Below are positions 12,513-25,502 of a stretch of DNA of 64,000 nucleotides, piece after piece. The stretch's first letter is position 1. Each line of letters begins with the position of its first letter. The notes under the pieces are model-generated. The model saw nothing but the letters and a program-made list of their open reading frames with translations, was not told the origin of the DNA and did no database searches. The stretch comes from Penelope pileata (Eukaryota; Chordata; Aves; Galliformes; Cracidae): contig WBMW01001711.1 in the NCBI GenBank assembly GCA_013396635.1, positions 42,215 through 106,214 of the forward strand. Direction: 5' to 3'. Made by a program: the position numbers and the translations under genes.

Positions 12513-13653
12513 TCAGTGGTTTTCTACTGAAACACACAGAATGTTGAAAGCCCTTTACTGTATAGCAAAGCACAACACTTTTCTGAATCCGGCTCTTCTG
12601 TGTAAGTCTATGAGACAGTATTGAACCTCTGCTGGTACATACATCTGCATTCTAGAGATCTAGGAAAGACCAGAAAAACAATGAGAAATACAAGGTGTTC
12701 TGCAGAACAAGGAAATCATTACATGTTTGGGAAGTCAGTTCAAATTAGTGAAGAAGGTATAGATATCAGAAGTTGAGGGTAATAACACTCCTTAGAGCTG
12801 CACCAAGAAGAAAATAAATGTTCTAAATTATGAACTCTATACTGCTCATTTCCTCTTCTCATCAGAGAAACAGTAACTTTAAATACAATCAGGAAGCATT
12901 TTCACTGTTTTGTAGCTATGATTTTGAGCGTTGAACAGTTTTTGTCTTCCTTACAATGAAGTGATACATTCAGATGAGCCACATGTCCAAAGTGCAAAAT
13001 CTTGCAAGCCAAATCTCTATATACAAATTCGATATTCCTTTCTCACTGCACTCTAGCCAGGGACTACTTGTGCAGGGTGTCGGCCCAGGGAGATGTGCAG
13101 CTCTTATCCATCTTGACACAGATATTTCAGAGGAAAGAGATAGCACCAGGTAAACACGCACAATTGCAGCATCTCCTCGAAGGCTTGAAAGCTATTGATA
13201 ATGTATAAGTGTCCCAAATGCATCATCTACAGCAAAGACAAAGATCTGTATATTTTCTGTGTTTACTGAGGCATTATAGTAAGGAAACCATTCAGCCCTG
13301 CAGTGACAGGCATTGAAACCTCCCATGTTTGAAAGTTCCACTTGATGTCTAGATGTTTTGTGTAAAGATTTGTTTTCTTTATGCATTTAATGATCAATAA
13401 CTAGTTATTTTCTATCCTGCTAGACCATAATTCTATTAGGTGTTGAAAGCTTGCGCCACAAAAAACAATATCAGACTTATCACCATGCTTAACGGACAAA
13501 AATAGCTGCACATACTAAAACTGCCAACACCTGATAGACAGCAACACTAGGTTCAGGACAGATAACTTTGAACACTTGTTGAAACTCTCTCCACATGTGA
13601 ACTAGCAACATCCCAAATACCAAATATCATGCAGGACTAACAATAACAGGGTT
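12513..13653. other. AT-rich DNA, no gene seen
   Basis: No repeat or gene recognised. Short overlapping open frames around 12970-13386 on both strands look like chance. Confidence 0.5.
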
Positions 13654-13775
13654 ACACAGAATCACAGAACTGCAAGGGTTGGAAGGGACCTCTAGAGATC
13701 ATTTAGTCCAACCCCCCTGCCAAGGCAGGTTCCCTAGAGCAGGTCACACAGGGAGGCATCCGGATGGGTTACCGG
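13654..13775 (-). mobile_element. CR1 LINE stub (3' end only)
   Basis: About 120 bases of the CR1 3' end, minus strand. It starts at low coordinates with CACAGAATCACAGAACTGCA, then the GGTTGGAAGGGACCTC block and the CAACCCCCCTGCC block shared with the copies at 53321 and 60093. It is severely 5'-truncated. Confidence 0.93.
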
Positions 13776-16096
13776 TTAGATTTTCTTTTTTTTTTCTTTT
13801 TTTTTTGGAAAATTGTGTCCTTTTTCCTCTTTTTCATACTAAAAGATTCTAGCCATGTGTTTACTCTCAAACAAAATGTACACAAGAACTGACAGAAGAA
13901 ATAATTTCCAAATATTTCATGTTCACTACAATGGTCTTATTACGCAGTACAGCTTCAGATAATCTCACATTAAATTACAGAAGAGGTATTAGGAAGAATG
14001 AGTATGATATAACATTTAATTTTATAAGCTGGGTTTTTCCAGGAATATGAAAAAGGTAACATTCCTGAGAAACTTAGCACTGTTACACAGGGACAAATTA
14101 CGTGCATGGTACTTTTTTTTTTTTCTCCCACAAGTTTCATATTTGAGAAGTATGAATGCACGTGTATTCATCACCTGACTTTAGTGGAACAGGGCAGGGA
14201 TTTGAGTTTCCAGGAAATTTGATTAAGCATCTATGAGATAAGCATACAATTGATCCAAGTGAATCTTTGATAGCTTATTCTAAAGTATGATATGTAATCT
14301 AGATCAATTTATAAAGCAGTTAATGAAAAAATGCACATTGTTTTTAATAACAGAAAGATGAGTAGTACATTATGAATCACAGTTTGAGGAAGTATTTATG
14401 TTTTATAAAGCTCATGGGCTTCTTTCTACCTTCTTGAGAAACTTTCTGGCCATTATATGAATTGTTTAAGCAGAAGATATTCAAAGTATTTTTGTCCACT
14501 GGCAAAAAATATTAAGGCTCTAAAACATAATAAGTGTGTAAACCAAAAGAGAAAAGAGATAAATGAAGAAATTTATTGCGAGCAAAACAACATTTTTGCT
14601 ATTAACAAACAGAAAAGATGAGAACTAGGAGAAATTAGAGAAAGAAGAATGTGCTGTAGTTTTTAATCCAAATCAATGTGATTGGAAAAAGAATATTTTA
14701 AAAGTATTTCCATGTGGGCAGAATAAGTGACAATTATGCTTTGACTGTCCTGGGTACCACTGATAGTTTCCTTCTGGAAAACTCTTCAATAAAAAAAGTA
14801 AGAAAGAATTTGAAGAAAAAGCCTGTCTTTATGTAATACAACATATTATACTATATTCACAACTCTGCTAGTAACCATTGCAATCGTTATCATTAGAACG
14901 ATATATAAATGAATTTAAAAACAATTTGTGTTGTAAAGGAAAAACAAAAAAAACAATAGATATCGCTATACTTCAAGACGTGTTATATATGATTCTCACA
15001 GTTTCAAAGGAAACATTATTATTATCTAAATTGAACTCTCTAGTCATTTTTATTTTTTTTTAAAGAAGCACTATAAAATATAGTAACAACAACTTAGTAG
15101 CAAAGCCTTAAAAATGAAATATATGTGATCATTTCATATATGACTTGCAATCCTCCCTATCTGTGGTAGAAAAATAATAGCATTAAGAAATGTGTTTTCC
15201 TTTTCTGAAGATCCCAGAGAGGTCTTTGTGTTTAAGTAGCCTTCAACGTTATCTTCTTCACCGTTGTATTATCAACACTCATTTTCTCTTAACTTGCTTC
15301 TCGTTTTTGTCCTCTAAATTAAATTTATTCCTTTACCAACTATCTTCTTTACTGAAGTCTGTGTTGCAGACTGTCATGACTCTTAGAACTGGCTCATATG
15401 GCAATAAAAAATACCTTACCCTCAACTTTGTTTTTCTTACTGTAGCATCTTATCTGTACCAGGTTTTTTAATGATGTTTCTTTTCTGATGTTTACAAGTG
15501 TTAAGGCATGAACCCTGAATGCCTGAGCTGAAGGTTGTCTTCTAGCTGAAAAGGGTCCTGGAATGCCAAAAGGGAAAATTTTGATATTCTAGTGAGTTTG
15601 GGGATAGTGTTTTGTAAGATTTGGAGCAAAACAGAGAGACTTTTTTCTCTTGCTAAATACTAAGTATAAAAGTATATTTGTTATAAAAATGCACAAATGC
15701 AAAACCTCAACATGAATATGCAGCAGAAGTATTTCCAAAAACCTACCTTGAAAATGAGCATTGAACAAACAGAACAGGAACAAATTTTTCCATTTAATTT
15801 TTTGAGCTACATTACGTGCATTTATTACTTTATGATACATAATATTTGGTAAGTCTTTTAGAAATCCACAGTCATTAGAATCTCCATATTCCTATAATAT
15901 TCTTACCCTTAAAATCACCAAATCTTATATCTGTCTTCTTTGTTATCATGGCAATAGACATAGTCACGAGGAAGTCAATCATGAGCATTTTATCAGGGTT
16001 TACTTAGATTTTCTTCCTTTTATTCTAGGACTTAATATGCTTTTCATATCACACTGCATTGAAGGACTTGGTCTATATCACCTCACAAGATTTTTC
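13776..16096. other. AT-rich DNA, no gene seen
   Basis: A T-rich run lies directly beside the CR1 stub (about 13782-13806) and another at about 14110-14124. Otherwise featureless AT-rich sequence. A 93-codon frame at 15190-15471 has no recognisable domain. Confidence 0.5.
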
Positions 16097-16314
16097 ATAG
16101 AATCATAGAATAGTTTGAATTGAAAGCGACCTTAAAGATCATCTAGTCCCAGCTCTTCTCTATAGGCAAGGGCAAATTTCAGTAGATCCAATTTCCCGAA
16201 GCACCATCCAGCCTGGCACTGAAAACTTCCAGGAATGGGGCATCTGCAGATTCTCTGGATAACCTATTCCAGTGCCTCATGACTCATTGTGAAGAATTTA
16301 TTCCTTAAAACTTT
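16097..16314 (-). mobile_element. CR1 LINE 3' end, diverged
   Basis: Minus-strand CR1 3' end beginning at low coordinates with CATAGAATCATAGAATAG and running into the WNRL-type C-terminal region. Its divergence suggests an older subfamily than 13654-13775. It stops where an LTR fragment begins. Confidence 0.88.
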
Positions 16315-16388
16315 TGTGGCTTAACCTTGCAGGCAGCTAGACACCACGCAGTTGTTTGCTCACTCCGCCGGTCTTCCTCCCTACCCAT
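16315..16388 (+). mobile_element. 5' fragment of an LTR (family A)
   Basis: The sequence opens TGTGGCTTAACCTTGCAGGC and continues AGCTAGACACCACGCAG, matching the first ~75 bases of the LTR family at 20766 and 58813. The rest of the LTR is missing. It sits directly against a CR1 end, so either the LTR was inserted there and later mostly deleted, or the junction is a rearrangement. Confidence 0.7.
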
Positions 16389-18861
16389 TAGTCAATTAAA
16401 TGAATCGTTCCTCAGAAACAATAAAATTTTGATGCTTCATATGACATTGACACAAAATATTGCACATTGTCTTGGCTTTTACGGTACATATGTCAAATGA
16501 AGCTAGTGGAACCAGGAGTAGAGCCAGGCCAAACACAAACAAACGCACCTTTGCTTGGCAAGGAGCAGGGTGACAAATTATTCTTGCAAAGCATGCTATG
16601 AACAAAGATTGCAGAAAATCTTTCAGTGAGTTCAAAGAACAGAGAATCAGTGAAGGTTATTAAGGAGACAGGAGTCATGTTTTGCTCATGTATTCTCACT
16701 TAAAATTTGGGAAAATAGAGTATACCACACAGAATAAATTATAATTTTTCACTAAAATGAAATTATCAGGCAGATAATTTATTAACATCAGGGAGATGTT
16801 TATTAACATTGGCTGTGTTTAAAGTTAACAAATCATGAATGCTAAACTAAAAGTGTTGAATTTTTGAAGATGAAATCTTGCTTTGAAATATTCCGTAATT
16901 TAAAAAGAAAAAAAGAAGACTGGACTCCTATAATGCAATGAGATCCAATACAAGACAGAAATCTGCAGTGATTAAGATTCTGTCATGCCACTTAGAACCT
17001 GTGTAAAATAGGCAGAATTTAGAAATTGTTAATAAAACTCAGCTAACTCATGTATACTATTTGTTAGTTAGACACATGAAACCTTGATATTCTTCCTTCT
17101 GTTGATATTTTTGACTATATTTTCTTTCTGAAGCAGTTTAATGCAGAGTTAGATGACTTTGTGGCCTCATATGTAAAGGTAAATCATTGACCAAAGATAA
17201 CTTCCCTGATGTTTGTTTACTTCAGAAGAATTTGTACTCAGTTACTGGTTGGTTTTTCCTTAAAATGGCCTATGGAGTTCATGCTTTGGTCTTCCATTTC
17301 TTTTGCCATAGAAATAAATTTAAAAATCATTTAAGCCTAAGAATAAAGTTTAAATTAACCAAGAAGTTAAATTCATAGAAAGAACAACATATTTACAGAA
17401 GTATGAAGAAATGTAATAGGAAAACAAGCTTTGAAAACGTTATTAGCATTCTGAAATAGTTATATTCATAAATTTTCATTTGATGACTGTCTTTTGCTTT
17501 TCTTCCGTTAAAATCCTCACACGCTGAGAGCTTTAGAAAAGAAAATAAAGTCTATGTTCCCCAAGAATGTTATTTCCACATTACAAAAACAGTAAGCATA
17601 TGAATGACAGTATGACTTCTTCAAAAACAAGCAAAAGAACCTTGACTAGGCAGGCACTGAAAATTGATGAGATAAAACTCATTGTAGTGTTGCGATAATT
17701 TTTTAAGAAATTTCATTTTAAAACAGTTAAAAAGACTTGAACTTTAGCAGGAAAAAACAACTCCTGTAGGTCAAACTAAAACAAAAGTGATGGTGGCTTT
17801 AATTTCTGACTTTGTGATTTATGCCTTTTTTGTGTGTTTCAAGTCTTTCTGTTCACTGTAACACAAATTCTGGTCTCTGATGTTCTTGTACTTTTTTAGT
17901 TCAGACCTGTTGTAACAGTAGTAATTGGTACAGAGTAACACTAGCTGGAGACATATGCACTGCAATCCGTAATGCACATACAGGTGCGCTAGTTAAGTGC
18001 AAATGCTCATGTCCAAATAGCTATGCCGATCTAATAATTCTGGTACCAATTTCACCAGAGGTCTATAATTGTCCTTATTTCAGTTGAACACTATTTTAAA
18101 GACTATTTTCATTCACATATTTAGTCAATTTAGCACTATTTCATGATCAGTGATTATCAGTATCATTTCTTTTTGACGAACTTTCATTGGCCTGCAATCC
18201 ATTTCACAAATTTTGTAAGATATTGAAAGTAAGTTTTCTAATTAGTTTAGTAAAAGTTTAATTTCCTCCTCAACCTTTTAGACTATTAAAATTTTTATAA
18301 TATTTCATGCAATACATATCAAGCTATAAATCACTACTGAAAAAAAGATACAATGTACAACAAGCAAAAATTTTGATATAAAAAGTAAGATGATGTAATT
18401 TTTTTCTGAGCTAAGGCTTCAAAAATAAGAAAGATTTTGTCTATCTCTTAGTCTATCTATACTTTTTAAATCTGTATGACTTTATGCAGTAAAATCAATG
18501 TTACCCAATTTTTATTGTTTTGTTTGTTTTATAATTACTGTCTGCTGTTATTAATTTTGATTGGCTTAAAAGAAAAATCAAAAAAAATTCTATCTGATCT
18601 TCTTTTCCATATTAGCTAGATCTTCTCATTCTGCTAGAGGGCTCAAGGTAAAGGTAACACCCAGAATTTTGTATCATCAGAGCTCATCATTGCACTTTAG
18701 GAAATTAATTTTTTGCAGCACTTTTCCTAGTTGACAGGATCAGACCTGAGGTAAACTTCATTTTTATAACAATGCATCATGTCTTTCAGAAAATTTGTGA
18801 AATAAAAATTTTAAATCAACCTTTTTTCATTTAAAAATCTAACTGCTCCTGTTTTACAAGT
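16389..18861. other. AT-rich DNA, no gene seen
   Basis: No gene or repeat recognised over about 2.5 kb. Open frames near 16396-16699 (minus) and 17187-17378 (plus) are short and without domains. Confidence 0.5.
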
Positions 18862-18965
18862 GTCTCAGCTGTAGACCTCACCTGAAGTATTGTGTTGAGT
18901 TCTGGGGCCCCCAAAACAAGAAGGATGTGGAGCTGTTGGAGCGGGTCCAGAGGAGGGCCACGGAG
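18862..18965 (+). mobile_element. Internal CR1 fragment ending at an N
   Basis: Plus-strand CR1 ORF2 piece reading RPHLKYCVEFWGP then KKDVELLERVQRRATE, the conserved stretch downstream of the reverse transcriptase. It has neither the 5' part nor the 3' end. It stops exactly at the N at 18966, and non-CR1 sequence follows. A CR1 insertion normally keeps its 3' end, so the missing end is probably an assembly effect. Confidence 0.88.
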
Positions 18966-18966
18966 N
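18966..18966. other. Single-base assembly gap
   Basis: One N that cuts a CR1 element in mid-ORF. Confidence 0.8.
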
Positions 18967-20765
18967 GATGAGCTTACTCTTCCAGACTCAGTAAGAAAGC
19001 AGGCATCATCTAAAAGCATTATTAATGATTTTACTCTTTTCTGACCTTGAAATGTATTCAAGTTGCTTGACGTGCACAAGGTCTTCAACTTCTTAACTAC
19101 TTGAAAAGTAATATCTTCATTCTTTTTGTAGGTAAATGAATTTGAAATTATTAACATGTCGGAAGATCAAGTGTCACAGTAAATATTTCTTGTTATTTAT
19201 ACTGAGTAAGATTGCTTCTTAATTAAAGTGACAGTTACAGTTATACTCATTAAAAAGTAGTAAAATGAAATACAGTCAGCTCTGAGATATTCTTAAGATG
19301 TTGACAGTTTAATAACCACTTGTTGCTAAATGATTTCTAATACCCTGACATTTCTGAACAGTTATTTGATTTTAAGGCACTCATTCTGTCACTATTATGA
19401 AAAGATATGATAAAGATTTCATCTGTCTATCTGTGATTATTGTGGCAAAGTGCTAATTTAGTTTATGATTAGGTTTAAAATGTGCAGACGGAGGATGGGA
19501 CAAGAAAGGATTTTAGACCACTATTCATTTTATTACATAGAAATATCTTTCTTGCATTCATCTTCACAGAGTCTAAGTGCCAATGTGCCATGTTTTTTTT
19601 TACACATTTATTGTTCATATGCATTAAAATAAGAATGTACTTTTAACAATTTTTTAAAAAGTGATTCAAAAAATTATAAAGCTAGAAGAGAGAAAATAAT
19701 ATGTTTCTTTCAACTCAATAAAAATTGAAGGATTTTATGAGCTGCTTTTCTCAGCGGATTTTCATTGTTTTTGTACTTTATAGTCATGATCAGGCTCATC
19801 ACAATAATTAAAAAGAAGGAAATGATTTCTACTTAGTTCATTTTTTTTCTATATAAATTAATACACATTATTTTTTTATTACCACCTTTTGATTTATCCT
19901 TACTATTCTCACCAATGGTCATTTCACCTCAAACAGGAGAATCCTGCATCCAGCACACAAGAGAAGAATTTCTTAAGAGTTTAGAAATGAAACTAATTAC
20001 CTAATTGCATGTCTTTACTGGTTAATTATCTCAAAAAAAGTTAGTTGATGTTGATGATTAAACTATTCCACTTACACATTTTTAAAAAATACTTGGTTTT
20101 GGAGAACTGATTAGGTATACAAAATATTCTATTGTAAAGTTTTTGTAAACTAAAGTTTCTCCTTGCACTCCAGGCAAATGTGGATAAGATTAAGTTATAT
20201 GATTGTTGAAATTTTTTTTTCTGTTTTTTAAGGACTTTCAGTTATCTCTTTCAATGTTGGAAGTGCTTGTGAAAAATATGAAATGTGCAAATTTATTGTG
20301 GTACAAGACTGCTGCTTACTATTTCTTCATAGCTATTACCGTAAAATCTTACTGAAATCAGTCATAATTCACTCATGCACAGATGAAGTGAATTTGCTCT
20401 AGTAAATTTACTAAGTAGTTCCAACGTGGTGGGTTGTTTTTTTTTTTCATTGCTCTACAGTCTTATGCCAGATCAAATATAGCAGAAATCATCAGAGACA
20501 ATAATAAGTGAAGTGTGTGTCAGTAATGCAAAGTTCCATGCTAAAACATTTGTCAAGAAAGAAAACAGAACACGTTTATTTCAGAACTATTCACCTTGGT
20601 CTTAGTTTCTGGGAAACACCTGCTTCAGATTTAATATGTTCACACTTTGCAACAACATGTGGTCACCCAGTTTGCATAGCAGGTAAGTTGGCACTTAGCT
20701 TCACAAATTTGAATATCTTTGTAGTCCTGTTGCTAGTAAAGAAAGTATTCACGTTTTTACAATAA
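18967..20765. other. AT-rich DNA with one splice-bounded segment
   Basis: AT-rich throughout. The only item of note is a segment at 20461-20682 with a strong acceptor and donor, described under findings. Confidence 0.45.
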
Positions 20766-20922
20766 TGTGGAGGTTTAACTTGGCAGGTAGCTAAGCATCA
20801 CACAGCCATTCACACACTCCCCCAGAGTGGGATGGGGTAGAGGATCATAAAAAAGACGAAACTTGTGTTTTGAAATAATTTTTTTCAGTTTAATAGGACA
20901 AAAAAAGGAAGGGAAAGTAGTA
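20766..20922 (+). mobile_element. 5' fragment of an LTR (family A), ended by a mariner insertion
   Basis: Starts TGTGGAGGTTTAACTTGGCA and follows the family consensus through CACTCCCCCAGAGTGGGATGG and TTCAGTTTAATAGGAC. The mariner-like element begins at its right edge. I could not see the LTR resume after the mariner, so the remainder is probably deleted. Confidence 0.75.
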
Positions 20923-21469
20923 CACAGGTTGCCCTGAAAGTAATGTCTTTTATTTATTCCCATGGAAACTACAACAGACGCAAAGAGCACAATAGCAATA
21001 ATTGATAGAGCAAAATCTAAGCTACAAATATTTTTCAGCACTGCCACCACCGTTATCTCTGCATTTTTTCCAATGATGAACAAAAGCCTGTATGTTGTGC
21101 TCAAAAAAATCTGCGCCAGCGGAGGTGACCAACTGTTTCCACTGTTGAAATGCACTATCCACCACCTCACTGTTTGGTCTCCATCCACTGTTTGGACTTC
21201 ATAAATGTTCAGCAAGTGATGAATGTCAATGGGTGCTATTTTTTTCTGCGTGGAAGAATTCGATAGCACACCTTTTCTTCATGCACAATTCCATGTCAGA
21301 CACTATTTTGTCAGGCTGCCCATCTGCTGCCATCTGTTGCACAAGAACAAAATGTAGTGGAATGTTGGTGGGAACATTCAGCCCCTACTACCATATCATC
21401 AACATCCACATCTAATGTCATGGGACAGCACAATAAAAATAGGAGGCATTACTTTTGGAGCATGCCGCA
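20923..21469 (-). mobile_element. Galluhop-like mariner, internally deleted, non-autonomous
   Basis: The two ends form inverted repeats: the left reads CACAGGTTGCCCTGAAAG and the complement of the right reads TGCGGCATGCTCCAAAAG, both continuing into TAATG. A TA dinucleotide flanks each side (20921-20922 and 21470-21471), the target duplication of Tc1/mariner. The minus strand has a mariner transposase N-terminus with IDIHHLLNIYEVQTVD and RWWIVHFNSG, which jumps straight to the transposase C-terminal region, giving a 547-base element in place of the usual ~1.2-1.3 kb. The catalytic DDD core is absent. The frame is 164 codons long at 20775-21269, but it reads out of the element. It is a cut-down copy that could only have moved with transposase from elsewhere. 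Confidence 0.85.
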
Positions 21470-21471
21470 TA

Positions 21472-21991
21472 TTTTACGTCTATTATATTAGTCACTTTCA
21501 GGAACACAGAAAGCTCAAGATTTTATCTGACATATAGATTTTATCCGAAATTGTGTTTTTAGTATCACTTTCTACCACCTACTTTCTTTTTTTTGTAATC
21601 TTTCTTTCTTACATGCAGTAGTCACCTACCTATTTATTAATAACAAGAAAGCAATATCAAAGATTAACCAAATAGCTTTAGAAAATTGTTTGATACTCAT
21701 GAGGTGACCTTCACGTGTATAAATGATTAAGTATGTTGCAGTCGGAAGATCAAACTGAATATTAGGTTCCAAATGTGATCAGAACAAATATACCACGAAT
21801 TATCTTGCCTGTGTTACAAAATAACATCTATTAAAAACATATATTTTTATGAAATCTTAAGAAATAGCAAATTGATAGATAGCAATAAAGAAGGTCTTTA
21901 TGTTACCAGAGCTTTTAAATTTATAGCAGCAAATGAAAGCAGTTATCATCTGAAGTTATCTGATGCAGTCGTCCATGAACCGGTCCGATGA
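21472..21991. other. AT-rich DNA, no gene seen
   Basis: No gene or repeat recognised between the mariner and the next LTR. Confidence 0.5.
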
Positions 21992-22585
21992 TGTGTTGTG
22001 CTTTAATCCAGCAGACAGTGAAATGCTACACAACTGTTTGTCCACTGCCCCCTTCCACCTGGGGAGAGAGCTAGGGAGGGGGAAAAAAACACGAAGTGGG
22101 ACTCATGACTTGAGATAAAAACTATTGCTAAGACCAAAAAGGCAAGGAAAAATAACAGTAATGATAATAATATGTATTTATATTTACAGAACAAGTGATG
22201 TGCGAAGCAGTTGTTCACCATCTGCAGACCAATGACCACCCAGACCCCAGTAGCAACAGCAGCACATTTCACCTGGCCAACTCCCCCCATATTTATTGTT
22301 CAGAATGATGTCGTATGTTATGGAATATCCCTTTGGCTAATTTAGGTCAGCTGTACTGGTTCTGTCCTCTGCCAGATTCTTGTGCCCCCCCCCGTCTCCC
22401 TGTTGGCAGGCAGAACAAGAAGCTGAGATGTCCTTCGTTCTGTACAGCACTGCTCCACAACAACTAAAACACTGGTGTCTTATCAACATTGATTTTTTCC
22501 TAAAGCCAAAACATAGCACCAAAAACATAGCGCCATAGGAGACACTAAGAAGAAAATCAACTCAATTCCAGTTGAAAACAGGACA
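21992..22585 (+). mobile_element. Solo LTR (family A), full length
   Basis: Begins TGTGTTGTGCTTTAATCC and ends GTTGAAAACAGGACA, so it has TG...CA termini. The interior contains CACCTGGGGAGAGAGC, the TGTTATGGAATATCCCTTTG block and the TCTTATCAACATTGAT block, which align with 3224-3804 and 58813-59326. There is no provirus attached. The 5 bases on each side (GATGA, GGTTG) do not match, so the target duplication has decayed or the ends have recombined. A poly-C run of 10 near 22386-22395 is present. Confidence 0.82.
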
Positions 22586-24590
22586 GGTTGTCACTCAGTC
22601 TTAATGGATAAATGTGCTTCACAAGCACAATAAACAGAAAGCTTGTGCTAATGTCAGCCTCATTAAAAATATCAGAGACTGAACGGATGTGAAAGTAATC
22701 TGCTTGACTTCTGTTGCTCCAAAATTTAGTTCTTCCTGGTCTTGGTTGATATTCGTTGCTAGAGTAATTTTTCCCTCTACAGAAGGACCCCTGTTCCTCA
22801 GCAAATTAATATCTTCAGTTGCATCTGCTGTCTATCCAATAATGTTTGTAAATAGTTTTCATCTTTGGGAAAAATATATATATATATATTTCCTACACCG
22901 AGCTATGCATATTCCTAGTTAGGTCTGTAAGGCACATGCAAAAGGCAATGGGCATACCATGTAACAGAAAAAAAGTCAAAATCAGTTCACTATCCTCTTA
23001 CAATACTATATGCAACTGCCTGAATTTGACTGCTTTTTCTTCAGTTATTTGTTTGATTCTATTTTCCAATTCTACCTATTTCAGCTATGAAGTAAATATT
23101 TCTCTAACCAAAACAGTCCTCTCCAGCTTCCCCAAATCATCATGCCTTCCATGTTTTTAGACTGGATTGCATTTCCTCCTTTTCGTATATGAGTTTTAGA
23201 GATTCAATGTCAAGCTTATCAAATCCTGTACAAATTGTCATATGAGCTTGCATTACCTCATGTCTACTCTTTTAAACATATGTATACACCTGAATTTCAT
23301 TGAATTTCCACATCCCCATGCAGATTCTGTCTGGATAGTCATCTCCAAAGTGCTGCTGCCGGTCCCTTCCTCCGCTTTGTCATTAGCTATTAGTTCTGCT
23401 TTTGTTTTGGAGAAGAAATGTGTAAGGCAGTTCATGTAGCATACGGTACTCCTCAAGCTCCTGAGAGGTGTGAATGTATTTAATCATAGAGGAAATGCTA
23501 AAGCCAGAAAAAAAGGGTCCATTTTCTATCTGTGAGCATAAAATTCTGAGTCAAATGTCAGATGTAAGTCTTTACTCGGTAACGTATATTCAGGAAACAA
23601 TTTTCTTAGGCAACACACTTGAGAACTAGGCAGGTGTAACACTTGTCTTCTGTGTCTTCCTTGCTCCCTCTTGTTAACGTCTTTTTCAATTCAGATTCCA
23701 GTCCTGGGATGAGGACAGAAGCAGGAAATTCTACCCATTTAGAAAACAACAAAGGTCATGAGGAATCCTGGTTTTACCATTTCATCCTTTCTGAATATGC
23801 TGCCTGATTAAATGCATGTTTAGACATATTACATAATAAAAAGAAGTCTTTTTTGCACATGAATTAAAAGTAAGAAAAATAACTGTGAGATGATTCTTTG
23901 CTTGAATTTTGTTTAAAAGTGGCAGATCCTGGCTATAAGTCTACTTTACTGATGATGTACTACAAAGTTATGTTGTTTTCATGCTGTAGCTTTGTGTAGT
24001 GCTTCAAAATCTGAATGTACTGATTATACTATGCAAGAGAAAAATGTGTATTCTGACAGAAGTCCTTAAAAAGAAGAGTCTAAAGGCATGAAGAAAGCAC
24101 AGGCTGAGACTGCATGCAGAGAAGAGGCATAGTGAAGTTATTTTCAGAAATAAGTAGAGTGAGAAAAACAATATTGCTAACAGATTTAAATCAAACATGA
24201 GCTACAGTTTACATTTCAGACTGTAGACTTAATGCTTTTGAAACGTATAAATCCAATCTGCAATTTTGCCATGGTATTGATATGAATGTATCTGTCATTT
24301 GATAGTGTCATTTAAAAGCTATGAATAATCCTTAATATTATTTACTGCTACTGTATCAAAGAGATGGAGTGATCAAATTTCCAGCCTTTGCCAGAAGTGT
24401 CCTCTCCAATATGATTAGCATAAGTATTCTGATGGAGGAATAGAAATGTTTAACATGTACAAAATAATGAAGAATATAATTTCAGATATTTAAACTGAGG
24501 AAACTTGGCTTCAAAGAAGAGATCAGTAGGGAAGAATAGTGATTGCGTGTAATGTAAACTGAAAAAGAAAGAAAGATGATAAGAGGGAAG
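22586..24590. other. AT-rich DNA, no gene seen
   Basis: No gene or repeat recognised. A short TA run is at about 22868-22889. The 77- and 74-codon frames at 22689-22922 and 22936-23160 lack recognisable domains. Confidence 0.5.
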
Positions 24591-24592
24591 AG

Positions 24593-24646
<54 letters not shown>

Positions 24647-24694
24647 AGAGAAAGAGAAAGAGAAAGAGAAAGAGAAAGAGAAGAGAAAGAAAGG
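24591..24694. repeat. (GA)n and (GAAAGA)n microsatellite
   Basis: A pure GA run (about 24599-24638) passes into GAAAGA units (about 24639-24681) and a degenerate purine tail. The Ser/Phe/Leu-rich frames on the minus strand at 24482-24768 come from this repeat. Confidence 0.97.
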
Positions 24695-25502
24695 AAAAAA
24701 ACTGATGAACAAAAACAAATAGATTTTGCTTTCATTTTAGTGCTAAAATAGAACTTTTCTTTTTCCATTCAACTTTATGTACATTTATTTATATAACAAA
24801 TACTGTCTTTCACAGAGAAGTAATAAAACGCTCAATAGAGTTATTAGTATGCAGACCATAACCAAATCATATAAAATAAGCTCTCTAGACCATACATCAA
24901 CATACTGTTACCAATAGGTGTGGTAGAGTATGTATAGAAAGGGCAAGTGAGGGCAAATTCTTTGCAAGTTTATTAAGCAGATATATCTGGCAGATCTGAG
25001 ACTATGAAAAGGAAATCTAAGGAGGATGGAGTTTTGAAAATGTATGTGTGCAGACACAAGCCCTGCTGCAAATTGTCTGACTGGGTTTAAATCTTGAACC
25101 ACTGGGTCATTCCTGAAAGGGCAGAATAACAAATGCAAAAATATTCTATGAATGCAGCTTGAATTTTGACTTCCTGCTTGTCTTATTCAGTGTTTTAGTT
25201 AATCTGAAAAGCTTGATTATAGTCCTAAGTATTGAACAAATGAAGAAGCACAGTTATTCTTATTTTTATAAGGCTCATATTGGTAGAAGAATCCCTTCTC
25301 CATGCTCTGAATATGGGAATTCAGTGGCAATATGTTCTGGGATGAAGAGTATGTCCATGGCAAAAGTACAAAACCAAGCTTCAGTACATTTTATGAAAAT
25401 GTGTTATGCTTAAGATTGAGCACTTAGGAAGTAATGTTACCTGAGATGTCTGATTAGTGCCTTGATCCTAAAGCATTTTTCTCCCTGCTGTAGACTTGAC
25501 AC
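24695..25502. other. AT-rich DNA, no gene seen
   Basis: No repeat or gene recognised. Confidence 0.5.

Noticed and set aside
22689..23160. Adjacent 77- and 74-codon frames
   Set aside because: AT-driven, with no domains and no gene context.
24482..24768. Ser/Phe/Leu-rich open frames
   Set aside because: They are translations of the GA microsatellite.
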